Shown here: positions 54,985-64,000 of the stretch, in pieces
Numbering within the stretch: the stretch's first letter is position 1
How the letters are laid out: each line of letters begins with the position of its first letter
Assembly (NCBI RefSeq): GCF_000219625.1
Contig: NC_018217.1
Location: forward strand, 992,001-1,056,000
DNA from: Zymoseptoria tritici IPO323
Lineage: Eukaryota; Ascomycota; Dothideomycetes; Mycosphaerellales; Mycosphaerellaceae
Reading direction: 5' to 3'
DNA length: 64,000 nt
Position numbers and translations under genes: made by a program
Notes under the pieces: generated by a model
Databases searched by the model: none
The model's input: only the letters and a program-made list of their open reading frames with translations
Told to the model about the DNA's origin: nothing

Positions 54985-55343
54985 CCTGATGCTTCGTCCG
55001 GAAGGCGGTGTCTGTCGTTGTATCGAGTAGAAAAGGTTTCTTGTGTGAGAGTTGGGAGAAGGACTTATATGTTTCGTCTACCGATCCAGATAGGCCGGGT
55101 CGAGGTCTGTTTGGAACGTCCATTGCATCATGGCAAGCTGCAGCAGTCAACTGCCGTGGTCGAGATAGCTAGTAGCGGTGGCACATGAGCTGTGAACCCC
55201 TGACAAGGCTGGAGGACATTCCGAAGAGCTTCTTGGGGAAAGTCTTATTGTGAAGGCGGAAATCTGATTCAACTAGGTCCAGGGCTATTGATTGTCGCTT
55301 GGCAGGAGCAGGCGCAACAAAGACAACAAGCTCACGGCATAGC
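54985..55343. promoter_or_regulatory. Divergent promoter of precursor and UstYa 4
   Basis: A 359-bp spacer between two head-to-head genes. For the precursor (minus) a TATAAG box is at 55064-55069, about 80 nt from its ATG. The pairing suggests co-expression of substrate and enzyme. No specific regulator site was identified. Confidence 0.6.
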
Positions 55344-56299
55344 ATGTCTGAAGAACACAAGTCTGCGGAAGAAGTGCATCAACGACAAGACCTGACTTGC
55401 GAGAGACATATGCAGGAGAAATTACCATTTCTAGGTGGCAACGACCACGACGCGACGACCGAAAAGCCAGTGACGGCTCCAAGATCTCCACGCAAGAGAC
55501 CATGGCTCATCTTGGGTGTCTCGCTGGGCAATTTGTCAATTCTTGTACTGAACATCCTCCTCATGATCAACACTCTGCATATCCAGGCACAAAGAAGAAG
55601 CTGTTTCAACACACCTGGGTGTACGTATCAGGTGCTTCGATACCGAATTCACTCGATGCTCTTACTCTTGCTGACAGCTTCTAGCAACCGCCGACAGAGT
55701 CGTGAGATGCGTTCAACGGCCATACAGTGAGACCGCTGGTGGGATGTATGCTGGAGAATCGAGGCCAGAGCTAGAGGATGCTTGGGACGATTTGATGCGG
55801 GCGGAAGTCTTCCGAGCAACGGCAGAGGACCTTTCTCTCGATGATGAAGCCGTGAACGACGCGGTCACGCTTGAGCATGGTGGGTATCTAGCCAGCTTGA
55901 GCGTGTACCATGCTCTTCACTGTATCGAGTGGATCAAGCGCAACTATGCAAGAGCTCATACTATCGACGAACTTCATGGCAAGGAAGGGCATCTTGGTAT
56001 GTCGACCCTGTGCTCCCTCCAAACGAAGAGATCACTCACAGCGCATAGATCATTGCCTCTACTTCATCCGTGAATCGGTAACATGTCGGGCAGATGTGAC
56101 CATCAACAGTTTTCACTGGGGCGAAGATAGTGATGTTCCTCTTTCTCTGCCTGGCAAAGAGCGTCCTTGCGTTGATCTTGCTGCTGTCCGGGAATGGATT
56201 CTTGAGCGTGCTTTGAAGCCGGGCGAACGAGCGGTCCATACTAATGGAAGTCTCGGGGCACCGCACAACAAGTATCGATTCGAGATGCCAGAAGGCTAG
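55344..56299 (+). CDS. UstYa-like oxidase 4 (DUF3328)
   Basis: Exons 55344-55620, 55685-55996 and 56049-56299 total 840 nt (279 aa). A cytosolic N-terminus of about 55 residues precedes the membrane helix LILGVSLGNLSILVLNILLM. The family core is GESRPELEDAWDDLM; the first HxxHC lies in LSVYHALHCIEWIKRNYA. The second, GHLDHCLYFIRESVTCRADV, is assembled across the last intron. The C-terminal part (VREWILERALKPGE) follows the usual CxxDxT element. Divergently transcribed from the precursor across a 359-bp promoter, so it is a prime candidate for a cross-linking enzyme. Confidence 0.87.
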
Positions 56300-56430
56300 T
56301 GCCGTGGTGTTTTCTTCGGCATAAGGTATGCCTGCAACAAGCCATGGCGCCTTGAAAAGTTGAGAGAGCTGATATGTAACGCATCGACACGAAAATTTGT
56401 TGACCGCTAGTTCTAGCAAATTGATTCAAA

Positions 56431-59400
56431 TCAGTTGTCCGAAAGAATGTCCCGAACTCGTTCGGCGTCACTACTGCTGTCAACAAGGCCGCGAAACAAG
56501 CCTCCAGCGCGATAGAGCGCTTTCGGCTCTCCATGTTCGACAATTTGACCGTCTTCCATGACCAGTATGCGGTCAAAGTCGACCACTGTGCTGAGGCGAT
56601 GCGCTATTACAAGAAGCGTGGTGTCCGGAAACGAAGCACGAATGCTCATCTGGATGCGTCGATCAGTGTCGTGGTCAACGGCACTGGTGGCCTCGTCGAG
56701 GACCATGATCCTCGGTTGCATCAGCGTCGCTCGCGCAAGGCAAAGGAGTTGACGCTGACCTTGAGAGATGTTCAATCCTCTCTCCGACAGTTGCGAGTCC
56801 AGGTTGTTGAAGATGTTGATGTGGTGACCGTCCCTCGTATCAGACGATGAGGCGAGAAAGACTTTCCTTAGACTTTCCAGCAGCTCGTCGTCCGTGTGAT
56901 CACCCAGGGGATCTAGGTTGCTGCGGATATTTCCGACAAAAAGCACCGGATCCTGAGGAACAATGAACATGCTTGAGCGGAGATCATGCAGACTGATCCG
57001 CGAAACGTCAATGCCGTCGACGGAGATGGTACCACTTGAAAGCTCCATGAAGCGGAACAGCGCAAGAGCCAGGGACGACTTCCCTGCACCGGTGCGGCCA
57101 GCTATGCCGATGCGTTGTTGGGGGTCGACGTGAAAGGTCAGACCCCGGAGGACCGGAGGCAAACCGAAAGCGTACGAAGCAGAGACGCCCTGGAAAGATA
57201 TCTGTCCGTGAGAAGGCCAGCAGGATGGCAGGTGTACAGTGGCGGTATCTTGCTCAGAGTCCATGTCGGCATACTCTAGAATGCGTTCGGTTGAGCTCAT
57301 ATCCAGATGTAGCATGGAGTACCGACGAACCGCTTCTTCCGTGCTCTTCCCGAACTCGCCGACGAAGACTAATGCCAGGCCCGCCAACGACACTTCGATG
57401 TCAGGCACTGCGGCAACGACCAATGCAACGACCAAGGTATACAGAGCGCCCAGAACGCCTATGCGTAGCGAGAGCCATTGGCCGAGGAGATGCGCTGATT
57501 GTCCGATACTGCTGTAGTCGTCGACCAGGCGGCACATTTGCCGTAAATATCGCTTGGGAGCACCGAACGCCCGTATCACACCCAGTCCTATCAGGCTCGT
57601 CTCGCAAAGCTCCAGCATGGGAGACTTAGCTATAGCTTCAAGCTGTCGAATTTCCCTTGCAGCAGGCAGATATCTTCTCGTCCAGTACAAACTGAGCAGC
57701 GATATCATTACCACGCAAATCGAAACATAAGCTGAGACCGCCAGACATGCAGTAGATACCACAGTAAGAGCAAAAGTCGCCGACAGCAGTGTGTGGGTAT
57801 CGCCGGGAAGCTTTGTGTCGATCAGCGCAAAGTCCGCGGTGAAGCGATTCACGATGCGACCCGAAGGTGTGGTATCCAGCCATCTGAGCTTTGCACGGAG
57901 CACCGTGTGAAGCATTTTGCGGAAGAGCGTCCGAGAGCCCCGAAGAGTCGAGGTATAAACGTAGGCGCACTTCCCGGCCTCCATCAGAGCAGCACATAGC
58001 GAGATGCCCACGTACATGGCAAGATAGAAAGCCGTGCCGTGGGGTCGGGCTTTCAATTGCTCTGAGGAAGAAGCAACAGATGGGCCAACTGGGGGTTGAG
58101 AGGAGGTCCACTGCTTGATCCACCACACACGACTGAGTAGGGTGAACTGAGACAATGCTACTAGCAATGTTGCCAGTACCCAAGCAGCCACGCCGCCGGA
58201 TGCCTTGATGTATGCGTAGTACGTCCTCCACTTAACCGCGCCTTCTTCTCGAGCCTCGTCTTGCACGAACTTCAGGACTGGACGTTTTGATGCTCCGTCC
58301 GAGGTCTCGCCCCAGACTGGACTGACCTCTTCTTTCATTTGCGGCTTTGTACGAGGTACGTACTTCGTGGGTTCCATCGTTTGCTCGGCGAGACGATCGA
58401 CGGATCCGTCCGGGTTGAGAAATATGGCACAGGATGCTTTGTCTAGACACTGGGCGGCATGATGCGTGGCCAGGATCCTCGTTCGGGCCAGACAAAGCTC
58501 GCCCATGAGAGTCTCCAACAATTGAGCACCAACATGAGCATCCACGGCGCTGAAGATGTCGTCGAGCACCAATATTTCCGCTCGAGAATACAGCGCTCGA
58601 GCGAAGGTCAGACGCCAGCGTTGCCCTCCGCTGAGGTTCAAGCCTTGGGCTCCGATCTCCGTCAGGTCGCCGTCGGGAAGATTTTGCAAATCAGGGAGCA
58701 GTGCTGCACCTTGCAGAACCGCTCGGTACCTGTTCACGTCCAGTGGTAAGCCGAAAAGTATGTTGCTTTGAATATTTGCATTCTCGATCCACGGTATTTG
58801 AGACACATATGCCACAGAACCTTCTTGGATCCAATGTTCTGGGTTGGCTGCCATTGACGCATTGTCTGTTCTCGTTTCAAGCTGCGGCATAGTGATGCTA
58901 CCTCGCTTCACTTCAGCTTCCCCGATAAGAGCAGCGAGCAGTAGACTCTTGCCGCTTCCGCTTTGACCACAAACCAGGCTGCAATTTGGTCAGCATACTG
59001 TATATCTGTGATGTCAAGCGTTGTGTAGACCTGAGGGCATGACGTGGAAATGTTGCGTCGATTTCCCGCAGCCGGAATGAAGAATGTCCTCCACCTGGCC
59101 ACTTGATTGTGGCTTGTTGAAAACGTATGCAGTCACCCGGGACTGTGCTCGGCTTCTTCTCTGGCATCTCAAGGAATGTGCCAATCCGCTCACCGCTGAC
59201 AAGACCAGCGGACACCTGCATGACCGCCATCGGGAGTACGCTTATGCTGAACTCCAAATTACCAAAGATTCCTAGCGCCGTGAATGCGACCGATGCTGAT
59301 AGCGAACCGTTGAGCAGCGCATACACTGATAGCGTGATCATTGCCAAAACGATTGGGCTAGACTGAAAGAGGAACCTCAACACCGTTGCCCAGACGAAAG

Positions 59401-61130
59401 TCTTGCGTTGCTCTTTCAACTCTATGTCGCGAAGGCCCGTCATCTTGGTCTCCCATCGCGTCTCGGTGGCCGTGAATTTGATCTGCTTAATGCCATGCAG
59501 GATTTCACTCAGGGTGCGAAGCTTTACGTCCCGGCTCCGCATAAGCCCCCCTTGCGCTCTGCCATATGCTTGGGATGCCTTCATGTTCAAAGGGATGATC
59601 ACAAGAGGTCCAAGCAGGCCGAGTGCAAAGCTGACCCAGCCGACTAAGCGTACCAGGAACACTAAAGCCAGGACAAATGTGAGAAAGCTCCCGAGGAACA
59701 CATGTTGACGAGAAGCAATCTCAGCAACGCGCATAGTATCCACTGCAACGAGATTGAGAACCTGCTGAGCAGTCTTGGATACTTCCGGTTTCGTCTCCGT
59801 GTGGCGTTTCCGGCCGGAAAGGTCTTCGGCCTTCTGGCGGCCCAGTCTCATGAGCGGCACACTGTCGCTACCTCCGTCTTCATCTTCATCTCCACTGTCG
59901 TCCAGCGATGTCAAGACGGGAGCATCGCCGAGCGAAGGAGAAGTATTCTCCGCAGCGCCCTTCTCATCGTCTAGCCTCAAGGCTTTCTCGAAAATCAGCG
60001 CCGACAGCTGAGCCCGAACATAGATCTCGATCTTCGCAAAGGTGAGGTACATCATTCTGAGATTATCAGCTTTTGCAATGTTTGATGTTTCTGGAAGCTC
60101 ACGAACTGTGGACCCAAAACTTGAACGCTCAAAGAGCATATTCCGAGCGAAATGGCCCAGATCCACAAGAGGTCCTTATTAGCACCGACTGATCCCCCCT
60201 GTTCCAGCAGTCGAAGTAGGTTATAGATGCAGATCTGAGGCAAAAAAGAAAGAACACTCATGGCAGCGGTGAGCACCCATTGTAAGAAGAACAAAGGTCG
60301 GTGGGATCTGAAAAGAGACTTCCAAAGGGGCTCCCGAGCGAAAGACCTGATCGTTTCGAGGTGAAGTTGCAGGAGTGACACAGCTGTACCACACTCCAAG
60401 GCGTGTAGGTCTGACACTTCAAGTCGTACGTCATTCCCGGAACATTTGAGCAGAGGCTCGACCCAGGCAAAGGTCAATCTGGCGTCTTGGAGTCAGCAGA
60501 CATCGATTGTGTAGGTCAACGGCAAGATACTTCTGCAAGAGCGTCCCCACGGCTTCGGGTTCGACTTCCCGCCCCTCACTGAGCCTCTGCGCTCCCTGAG
60601 GAAGACAAGTACATGCCAAGCCAATGTATAGTGACGATGTACCTTGCACCAGTGACATGCCAAGGTCCATACGACTGAGCGACGAATCGCTTACGCGGGC
60701 TTCGATTGAAGCATAGAATACCGTTCCTTGGATAATGATCGTCAGCAAGCAAGAGGCTGCAATAACGAAGCCGTGGTGATGGATCCTGTTTGTCCGTCCG
60801 ACGAGTGCGCAGATGATACACTGTAGACACACCAAGGCCTGCTCATCGATGAGGTAAGCACATATTCGCTGTGATCGCTGTTGGTTGACGTACTCGAGCT
60901 ACCGGATCCAACCACGCAATACCGAAACTTGTCCAGGCTGTCAAGTAGACTGATACGAAGAATGCTCCGGCGGCTACGACGCAACAGGATGACAGCAGAA
61001 AGCGTTGACTATTTTTGCAATCATTCTGGTCATCGGGTCGCCAATGCACCTCCCACACATCAACCAGACTCGGCGTGATGAGAAACATGCAAAAGCAGGA
61101 GCCGAGTGCAATGGCCATAGGAATGGCCAT
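56431..61130 (-). CDS. ABC-C (MRP-type) full transporter
   Basis: Exporter of conjugates or peptides, 1496 aa with layout TMD0-TMD1-NBD1-TMD2-NBD2. Exons 60894-61130, 60531-60838, 60107-60478, 59031-60056 and 56431-58978 total 4491 nt with consistent phases. TMD0 helices are visible from the first exon on. NBD1: Walker A LVCGQSGSGKSLLLAALIGE (across the 58979-59030 intron), signature LNLSGGQRWRLTFARALYS, Walker B EILVLDDIFSAVD. Note Asp instead of the catalytic Glu here, usual for ABC-C. NBD2: Walker A IAGRTGAGKSSLALALFRF, signature LNISQGQRQLLCLARA, Walker B IMVLDEATSAVD. It probably exports or detoxifies a product of the locus. The true start may be slightly upstream. Confidence 0.88.
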
Positions 61131-61542
61131 ATGGTGCGACGTTCCAGATAGTTTGCTGACCGTTCTCGTCTTGGTCCTTGGGGCCTTCAGTCGCTGTAGT
61201 TGCCGGAGGCAGTGCCAAAGATGATGCAGGTCATGAAAGGTTCGTGTGGAGAGGAGATGTAAAACAAAGGCTGCATCGATCCTGGGACATTTCCATAGAC
61301 GGTAACGTTGCTGCCGACCTCAGGTCATGGGCCGATCCCTGCTGCCCACTTATCTCTGGCGGGCCAATGAGAGCCCCAAGAAAACAGGGCACGACATCCC
61401 ATTCGCAAAGGAAAGGGATATGAAGCTCGTTGGTAGACCACAGAACCGCTGAACAGCTCTAGCAGCCTTCAAAGCATCGCGGGTGTTGATGGTACGCAAA
61501 CTTGACGGCATCAGAAGGAAATTGTATCGATTGATCGCAAAG
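61131..61542. other. Intergenic region, 0.41 kb
   Basis: Between the ABC transporter start and the stop of the JmjC-like gene, both minus. A frame MTCIIFGTASGNYSD near 61180-61235 might be an alternative first exon of the transporter, but I could not join it cleanly. Confidence 0.4.
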
Positions 61543-64000
61543 TCAAATATGCATGAATTCTGACAAGTCGTAATCGTCAGGACTTGTGTTGCGCCGTCGC
61601 GCACATCCAGACCCGGCCGAGTGTCCTGTGCACCAGGCAGTACAAGAATGCCCAGCTCGCTCGCATGGGCACATCGTGGACCCCTCACAATTGAACGCGT
61701 CGCAGCTGCATCCCAGCGACTTGATGTATGAGACATGCTGCATAAAGTCGTCAAGGGATTGTCCTTGCGGCAAATGACAACGAAAGCGATCCGGCTGCTC
61801 GGTGACTAGGGCCACCAATTCCTCAACTAGACGGGGCAGATAGGATGAGATGACGCTCTGCATGGAAGTACTGAGACCATTTTCAAGAGCCCAGCTGATG
61901 CAGCCCAGTGTTTGCATAATACCCAGCTCATCCCACAATAGCCCGCCTTCCAGTACAGCCGTAGTCGAGGAGTACATAGCTTGCACGATCTTCAGTCCCG
62001 GTGGCAATAACAGTACATCGTCCTGCTCCAAGAAGAGCAACCTTTGCTTGCCGGCCGGTTGCCATTCGCCTCCTTGCTGACTTGCGAAGCGCGACCATTC
62101 TGCTTCCATGGCGTCCTCTGGAACAAACATCCAGATTATAGTACCATCCAGAACTCGAAGCCACGTTCCGTTTGCGCCATTCGTATGCACATCCGAGCAG
62201 TTGCCACTCGGAATACAAATGTCAAAGCTCAAACAATCTTCCATTCGGGGTAGTCCCGGACTACCAAGCTCGACTCGATCCTCGCCAGCAAAACCTTGAT
62301 CTCGTTCGACAAGACACTCAAGCAGGCGGAACCTGGGGAGCATAGTGAAAAGCGGTCGCTGGCACTTGATGATGTTTCGAATTCTTATCGCCGCTGCAAA
62401 ATCCCATGGCGTTCCCGTCCGAAGACTATCAGCAAGGTTTTCAAGGCTTGCTCGAGCTGGTTGTAGCTCGTTGTTGAGCCTTCGGGGTTCGAGCGTCAGT
62501 CTTGGAGATCTGTCCTGCAGTTGTAGCGCCAAGGAAGCAGCGGTATGCATGTTGATATCGGAGAATCGTTCCTTTATGACGACCGGTTTGCGGAAGACCT
62601 GGCCATTTTGAGCGGCTGCAACGAATTGCTCAGAAGTGTAGTATAACACATCGGCTTCCAGTTCCGATCGCCCATGGCTATGGCCGGGAGAAACTTTACA
62701 TCCCGGCTGGGCGAATATGATGGCTGGTTGGGCACCATTATCGAGCCAATCTGCCCGTTGTTGTTTTTCGCTCACAGCGCCTACCAGGTCGTCGCCCAAG
62801 AGACTTGCGATACAGTAGCGATCCTTTGAATTCGCTGGCATCGTTGCTGTGGCCTGAATATCAGGCTGATGTAGCATGGCGTCAGCTTCGGTATGGCTCA
62901 AAGAGTACCCTTCGGCACGAAGCACTCCGTCATGCTCCAAGGTTGAAAACTGTTGCTCTAGGTCGATTTCACCCATGACCACGTCGCCAAATATCTCACC
63001 TCCTGGAGTTGGCGGATTTGTGTATTGCTCAGCCGTCGCGATGTGGGAAAAGGTGCAAAGCCCGTCCGTCGTGTTGCGGTCAGAGCACGGGGAACTGGTA
63101 GTTGAGCTTGGCTCGGTAATTTGCCCGTCTCCAAGCAGCGCAGAGGTATCACCGGCTGTAGGCAAGATTGAGCTCCTCTGACTACTGGGTCGCGGCTCGC
63201 CGGTACTGTCCGTCGTACTGGACGCACACCTGGTCGCGGCTCGACGGAGCACGTGGCCTGGACTATTCGGTCCTTCGGTACCGTATTTCAGATGCCGGCA
63301 TGTTTCCGCGTGCGGTTCAGGACCACGCCCGAAGAATGAATCGCGGAAGTGGCTGAATTGCGGACATGAAGAGTCCTCTTCGCCGGACGCAGACAAGCTG
63401 TTCGACTGCGGAGCTGGCGTGGGAGAAGCAGGCTCACACGTTGCTGACGCATAGTTGAAGATCCTCGTTTCAGGACCATCTGGCACGGGATCGCGCGGCG
63501 AAGATTCATCATCTCTCAGAGTGATGTGCGGCGACTGCTCATCCGTTTCGCTCGCGGCTTCGGCACGGATCTGTCCGCTTCTAGACTCACCGAAGTCAGG
63601 ATTCTCGTCAAGAGCGAGTCCCTGGTGAGCTGATATCGAAAAAGCTGCGACAGCTGACGTGCAGGAGCTTTCCCGGGCGGCAACCAGACCATGGCGGTCG
63701 ATCTGTAATAGGTACATATGGTAGTGCTTTGGCCGAGCCTCGTTGAGTAGTGTGCCGATTTCATCGATAGCAACGTTGCCATCTACATTCGTGACCCACT
63801 GTTGTACAACGTCCTGGTCCGGAGTGACCGATGCGAGTAGCTGCGGGTTCAGATCCCGTAGTGGCTGCACAGGAGCCTGATCGAGGGTTTTCCGTCGACG
63901 ATCCGTGAGTCCCTCGCGATGCCGCTCGATGAGAACAATGTTGAGACGGGGACATAGATCTTCTTTGAAACGAGGGTACTGCGTGGCGCAAACCCGAATA
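61543..64000 (-). CDS. JmjC-like protein with Cys-rich tail (5' end outside window)
   Basis: The frame is open from the stop at 61543 to the right edge, so the start is not seen. At least 818 aa. The middle is Ser/Pro-rich and disordered. A cupin/JmjC-like block reads NGTWLRVLDGTIIWMFVPED, in the position where JmjC proteins have the HxD iron site. Here the preceding stretch is SDVHTNGANG, so Asp is Asn and iron binding is doubtful. The C-terminus is a compact Cys cluster (LGCSCDAFNCEGSTMCPCER, then CTAWCTGHSAGSGC), resembling CXC-type zinc-binding tails. A chromatin-linked role is a guess. It is a plausible right border of the biosynthetic locus. Confidence 0.55.
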   Translation of the reverse strand, partial: IRVCATQYPRFKEDLCPRLNIVLIERHREGLTDRRRKTLDQAPVQPLRDLNPQLLASVTPDQDVVQQWVTNVDGNVAIDEIGTLLNEARPKHYHMYLLQIDRHGLVAARESSCTSAVAAFSISAHQGLALDENPDFGESRSGQIRAEAASETDEQSPHITLRDDESSPRDPVPDGPETRIFNYASATCEPASPTPAPQSNSLSASGEEDSSCPQFSHFRDSFFGRGPEPHAETCRHLKYGTEGPNSPGHVLRRAATRCASSTTDSTGEPRPSSQRSSILPTAGDTSALLGDGQITEPSSTTSSPCSDRNTTDGLCTFSHIATAEQYTNPPTPGGEIFGDVVMGEIDLEQQFSTLEHDGVLRAEGYSLSHTEADAMLHQPDIQATATMPANSKDRYCIASLLGDDLVGAVSEKQQRADWLDNGAQPAIIFAQPGCKVSPGHSHGRSELEADVLYYTSEQFVAAAQNGQVFRKPVVIKERFSDINMHTAASLALQLQDRSPRLTLEPRRLNNELQPARASLENLADSLRTGTPWDFAAAIRIRNIIKCQRPLFTMLPRFRLLECLVERDQGFAGEDRVELGSPGLPRMEDCLSFDICIPSGNCSDVHTNGANGTWLRVLDGTIIWMFVPEDAMEAEWSRFASQQGGEWQPAGKQRLLFLEQDDVLLLPPGLKIVQAMYSSTTAVLEGGLLWDELGIMQTLGCISWALENGLSTSMQSVISSYLPRLVEELVALVTEQPDRFRCHLPQGQSLDDFMQHVSYIKSLGCSCDAFNCEGSTMCPCERAGHSCTAWCTGHSAGSGCARRRNTSPDDYDLSEFMHI

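Overview
This window is nuclear DNA of a filamentous ascomycete (Pezizomycotina). Genes are closely packed on both strands. Introns are mostly 46-93 nt with GT donors, CTAAC/CTGAC-type branch points and CAG/TAG acceptors. The families present (HET-domain protein, NLR-like STAND protein, DUF3328/UstYa proteins, large NRPS) are typical of this group. A Dothideomycete is a plausible guess, not shown by the sequence.

Left part (1-26 kb) is ordinary genome: the 3' part of a tyrosyl-DNA phosphodiesterase, a PQ-loop membrane transporter, TAF14 (YEATS), a RanBP1-type protein, a GST-like protein, a DUF676-like lipase, an F-box protein, a membrane-anchored M24 peptidase, two MFS transporters, a HET-domain protein and a fructosamine-kinase-like protein. 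At 16.2-16.5 kb a small inverted-repeat transposon with a 10-bp target duplication has split a short open frame. At 26.9-32.0 kb lies a 1699-aa NLR-like protein (alpha/beta hydrolase, NACHT-type NTPase, beta-propeller).

Right part (32.3-61.1 kb) is a secondary-metabolite locus that mixes two logics. One is ribosomal. A short gene at 54587-54984 (minus) encodes a signal peptide followed by five nearly identical 17-residue units, TDDGDDAAVYAYAPSKR, each linked by a Kex2-type Lys-Arg. This is the architecture of the dikaritin RiPP precursors (ustiloxin UstA, phomopsin PhomA). It is surrounded by the expected enzymes: four intact UstYa/DUF3328 oxidases (32.3, 34.7, 53.1 and 55.3 kb), each with two HxxHC motifs, and a secreted-type S41 peptidase (50.8 kb) of the kind found in phomopsin and ustiloxin clusters. 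The other logic is non-ribosomal: a 4269-aa NRPS (36.0-48.9 kb) with order A-T-C-A-T-C-A-T-C-A-T-E. Its first A domain lacks the usual amino-group-binding Asp, and its terminal epimerase-like domain lacks the usual catalytic Glu. Two 2-oxoglutarate/Fe(II) oxygenases and a full ABC-C exporter complete the locus. UstYa genes sit on both sides of the NRPS, so the two systems are interleaved, not merely adjacent.

I infer that the RiPP part makes a Tyr-rich macrocyclic peptide from a VYAYAPS-type core: Kex2 and the S41 peptidase free it, UstYa proteins cross-link it, and the ABC transporter may export it. Whether the NRPS product is separate or is joined to or modified by the same UstYa enzymes cannot be read from sequence alone. 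UstYa proteins also tailor an NRPS product in the cyclochlorotine pathway, so either reading has precedent. No pathway-specific transcription factor was recognised. The right edge holds a partial gene for a degenerate JmjC-like protein with a Cys-rich tail.
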